From contig JAASTM010000128.1 in NCBI GenBank assembly GCA_021767325.1, positions 1 to 6,667 on the forward strand: a stretch of DNA of 6,667 nucleotides, in the 5' to 3' direction. The notes beneath the pieces were generated by a model. That model was not told the origin of the DNA. It was given only the letters and a program-made list of their open reading frames with translations, and did not search any database. This DNA is from Spirochaetales bacterium. GTDB lineage: Bacteria > Spirochaetota > Spirochaetia > DSM-16054 > Sediminispirochaetaceae. Each line of letters opens with the position of its first letter. Position 1 is the first letter of the stretch. Positions 4,701 through 6,667 of the stretch are shown here, in pieces. The translations under genes were made by a program, and so were the position numbers.

Positions 4701-6502
4701 GTCCGGCCTACGATTTCGAACAGCTCGTCGCGGCTGATCTGAAACCAGATCGGCCGTCCGTGGGGGCAGCGCGGCACCCGCAGGGCAAAGGCCTGCTTGG
4801 CCAGCTCTTCGGCTGAGTAGCGGTCGAGCCGTTCTCCGTCCTTCACGGCCGCCTTACAGGCCAAATCGGCAAACAGACTCGCCTTAAATGCCGACTCGGA
4901 GGACTCCTGGCTGCTCAGGCTTTCTACCAGTGTCTCTTCCAGGCCGGCAAAGCGGGCTGGAATCCGGACTATCCGCCAGCGTCCCGGCTCTAACTGCTCC
5001 AGTTGAATTCCGATCTGCTCATATTCGGCTGTCCGCTGTTTCAGCAGCGCCTCCACATCTTCCTCTACCTCGAACTCGTACGGCACCAGCAGATTCTGGC
5101 TCTGTACCCTTCCCTCGGTCAGCTGTTCAAAAATAATTCTTTCATGGGCGGCGTGCTGATCGATCATATAGACCGAGCTCCCGCGCCGTACAATCAGGAA
5201 GAGATCGAAGACCTGCCCCACGTATTCAATACGACCCTCTACAGGCGGCTCGGCGCTCCAAAGGTCCGCTGTACGGTCCTCGCGCTCTTTGCTCAGCTCT
5301 TTCCAGCGCTCAACCGGCACCGAGTAGGGGCGGTCGGCGGCGGCCGATGGCAGTGCAGCCCCCGGCCGTTCCGGTGAACTGCGGTAGGCATTCTCCGGCG
5401 GCCGGTCAGCTGAGCCGGTGGGGGTGGGACCGAAGTCCATTTCGCTTTCCCGGGTCGGCGGTTGCGGCGGCTGATGATAGCGTTCGGGAAGCGAGTATTT
5501 GCGGTTGAGATGTTCTTTGAGTGTGTGTACCAGTTGGTGGTGGATCTCCGGCAGATTCTTGATTTTGACTTCACGCTTAGCCGGATGGATATTGAAGTCG
5601 ACCAGCTCGGGGTCGATATCCAGAAAAATAAAGGCCACCGGGAAGGTTCCCCCGGGCAGCAGCTCCTCGTAGGCGTAGTGCACCGCCTGTACCAGCGAAT
5701 ACTCCTGGATGCGGCGGCGGTTCACATACACCTGGATGTTGCGCCGGTCCCGGCGCTGCACCGCCGGCGATGCCAGCACAGCCCTTATTCTGAAGCGTCC
5801 GGCCTCGTCTTCGACCTGGTTCAAAAACTGCGGGTTGAGCTGGCCCGGATAGGCCTGCACGATTCGCTCCTGCAGGTCGGAGGCCGGTAGAAACAGCTTC
5901 AGCTGGTCGTCGGTATACAGTCTGAAGTTGATGGAAGGAAAGGGCAGGGCCTTTTCCAGCAGGGTTCGCTTACAGGCGGCAGTCTCGGCGCCGGCGCTCT
6001 TCAAAAACTTCCGGCGCCCGGGCATGGCATAAAACAGGTCGGCCACATCGACAACCGTTCCCCGGGTGCCGCGGGAGAGCTCCAGCCTGATCGGAGTGCC
6101 GTTGCGAACCTCCAGAGTGTGCGGCTGCGAGTCCTCCGGTGCGCTGGTGACGGTGAGTTTAGCGCAGGCGGCAATGCTGGCCAATGCCTCGCCCCGGAAG
6201 CCGAGGGTGTGCAGGTTGTAGATGTCGCCGACCGCCGAAATCTTGCTGGTGGCGTGCGGTTTATAGCAGAGCTCGAGGTCCTCCCGGCTCATGCCGCTGC
6301 CGTTGTCCAGGACCCTGATGCGACGAATGCCGCCCCCTTCGATATACAGGTCGATGGTGTCGGCCCCTGAGTCGATAGAGTTGTCCAGGAGTTCGCGGAC
6401 TACGGAAAACGGCCGGTCGATTACCTCGCCGGCCGCGATTTTTTGGGCTACGGAATCCCGGAGGAGGTGAATCCTCCGGGCTGTTTTGTTTTCTGGCTGC
6501 AT
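4697..6502 (-). CDS. mutL: DNA mismatch repair protein MutL, endonuclease type
   Basis: 601 residues, full length. MutL couples MutS mismatch recognition to strand removal. The N-terminal GHKL ATPase has IAAGEVIDRP (22-31), catalytic Glu37 and Mg-binding Asn41 in RELLDNS, DNGSG (66-70), HATSK (83-87) and GFRGEAL (101-107), followed by the transducer with VYVNRRRI (258-265) and FNIHPAKREVKI (303-314). A Pro/Ser/Arg-rich linker spans about 340-424. The C-terminal dimerisation domain carries the full latent-nuclease set: DQHA(X)2E(X)4E (D448 to E459), ACKAAVK (548-554) and CPHGRP (579-584), plus QNLLVP (469-474), which fits the QxxLxP clamp-binding pattern. This is the MutL form of bacteria without MutH. 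The ATG at 6500-6502 is the only usual start before the conserved core; it has no clear Shine-Dalgarno and lies 12 nt after the upstream stop, in the same frame and behind a second TAG, so translation is probably coupled to the gene before it. Confidence 0.98.
   Translation of the reverse strand: MQPENKTARRIHLLRDSVAQKIAAGEVIDRPFSVVRELLDNSIDSGADTIDLYIEGGGIRRIRVLDNGSGMSREDLELCYKPHATSKISAVGDIYNLHTLGFRGEALASIAACAKLTVTSAPEDSQPHTLEVRNGTPIRLELSRGTRGTVVDVADLFYAMPGRRKFLKSAGAETAACKRTLLEKALPFPSINFRLYTDDQLKLFLPASDLQERIVQAYPGQLNPQFLNQVEDEAGRFRIRAVLASPAVQRRDRRNIQVYVNRRRIQEYSLVQAVHYAYEELLPGGTFPVAFIFLDIDPELVDFNIHPAKREVKIKNLPEIHHQLVHTLKEHLNRKYSLPERYHQPPQPPTRESEMDFGPTPTGSADRPPENAYRSSPERPGAALPSAAADRPYSVPVERWKELSKEREDRTADLWSAEPPVEGRIEYVGQVFDLFLIVRRGSSVYMIDQHAAHERIIFEQLTEGRVQSQNLLVPYEFEVEEDVEALLKQRTAEYEQIGIQLEQLEPGRWRIVRIPARFAGLEETLVESLSSQESSESAFKASLFADLACKAAVKDGERLDRYSAEELAKQAFALRVPRCPHGRPIWFQISRDELFEIVGRT
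4732..4755 (+). other. Stem-loop just after the large TPR gene (possible 3' end element)
   Basis: GGCTGATCTG (4732-4741) pairs with CAGATCGGCC (4746-4755) around an AAAC loop: ten pairs including one G-U in the plus-strand RNA. In the minus-strand RNA the same position becomes an A-C mismatch, so the hairpin is stronger for the TPR transcript. It starts 32 nt after the TPR stop, inside the mutL 3' coding region. No U-tract follows, so it is not a classical intrinsic terminator; it could stabilise the 3' end, act with Rho, or be chance. Confidence 0.35.
6457..6480 (-). other. Perfect inverted repeat near the mutL start
   Basis: CCCGGAGG and CCTCCGGG form an 8-bp perfect stem with an 8-nt loop, at about +23 to +46 of the mutL coding sequence (codons for residues 8-16). 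In the mutL mRNA it would place a GC-rich hairpin just behind the start codon. On the plus strand it is followed by a T-rich stretch (CTGTTTTGTTTT), so it would look like a terminator, but no plus-strand gene leads into it. Confidence 0.4.
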
Positions 6503-6514
6503 GCTCTAAGAGTA

Positions 6515-6667
6515 CTAAAAGTGTATCCGAGATTCAATCGTCACGCTCGGAACGATCTTCGGATCGCCGTCGGCGTCGTATTCGATATTCCCGTTTTCAT
6601 CCTGACTGACCGCGGTGCTGATAATTGCAGCGATATCCATAGTCGGAGCAATCGGATATACAATTTC
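6515..6667 (-). CDS. C-terminal 50 residues of an unrecognised protein, possibly an outer-membrane beta-barrel
   Basis: Only the end of the gene is in the window; the stop is TAG at 6515-6517. The visible part has a polar, acidic turn rich in Asp, Asn and Gly (residues 23-36 of the fragment, including DENGN and DADGDP), then a final strand VPSVTIESRIHF. Hydrophobic residues alternate in that strand (V, I, I, terminal F), which fits the C-terminal signature recognised by the BAM complex in outer-membrane proteins. Fifty residues are too few to name a family, and a soluble beta-sandwich protein is also possible. It lies 12 nt upstream of mutL on the same strand, so the two are probably co-transcribed. 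Confidence 0.7.
   Translation of the reverse strand, partial: EIVYPIAPTMDIAAIISTAVSQDENGNIEYDADGDPKIVPSVTIESRIHF

Noticed and set aside
4681..4725. Ten-base direct repeat TCGAACAGCT at 4681-4690 and 4716-4725 flanking the overlapping stops
   Set aside because: Both copies encode ordinary residues (Glu-Gln-Leu in one gene, Glu-Leu-Phe in the other), and the length is compatible with chance. No element lies between them.
5462..5890. 142-codon plus-strand open frame inside mutL
   Set aside because: It lies opposite the highly conserved MutL transducer region and has no motif or separate ribosome binding evidence.

Overview
The window carries six genes, two of them cut by its edges, on both strands of a moderately GC-rich bacterial genome with no RNA genes, mobile elements or CRISPR. 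The gene content is most like a spirochaete (Spirochaetaceae-type): an endonuclease-type MutL, a clostridial/spirochaete-style metallophosphoesterase, several membrane-linked TPR proteins, and a diderm envelope suggested by a signal peptide and a possible outer-membrane C-terminus. This assignment rests on the overall look of the proteins, not on a marker gene, and is moderate at best.

Layout. (1) 1-1934, minus strand: a two-gene unit. A membrane-anchored TPR protein with a degenerate Mrr-like (restriction-endonuclease-fold) C-terminus is followed after only 3 nt by a calcineurin-like metallophosphoesterase that runs off the left edge. (2) 1935-2005: a 71-bp divergent intergenic region with ribosome binding sites for both sides and a good sigma70-type promoter for the minus unit. 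(3) 2006-4700, plus strand: a two-gene unit encoding a secreted TPR protein with a charged helical tail, then a 639-residue TPR protein with an N-terminal membrane anchor, a long charged helix and about 13 C-terminal TPRs. (4) 4697-6667, minus strand: mutL, preceded by the last 50 codons of an unrecognised protein whose C-terminus resembles an outer-membrane beta-barrel. The mutL unit and the plus-strand TPR unit meet tail to tail with overlapping stop codons.

How they may work together. Charge patterns around the membrane segments predict that the minus-strand TPR/Mrr-like protein faces the cytoplasm, as does its phosphoesterase partner, while the two divergent TPR proteins face the periplasm. 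The central TPR cluster may therefore be a set of scaffolds on the two sides of the inner membrane, but no substrate can be read from the sequence. MutL is a standard mismatch-repair protein and is probably functionally unrelated to the cluster. The part best deserving follow-up is the TPR/degenerate-Mrr protein coupled to a phosphoesterase.
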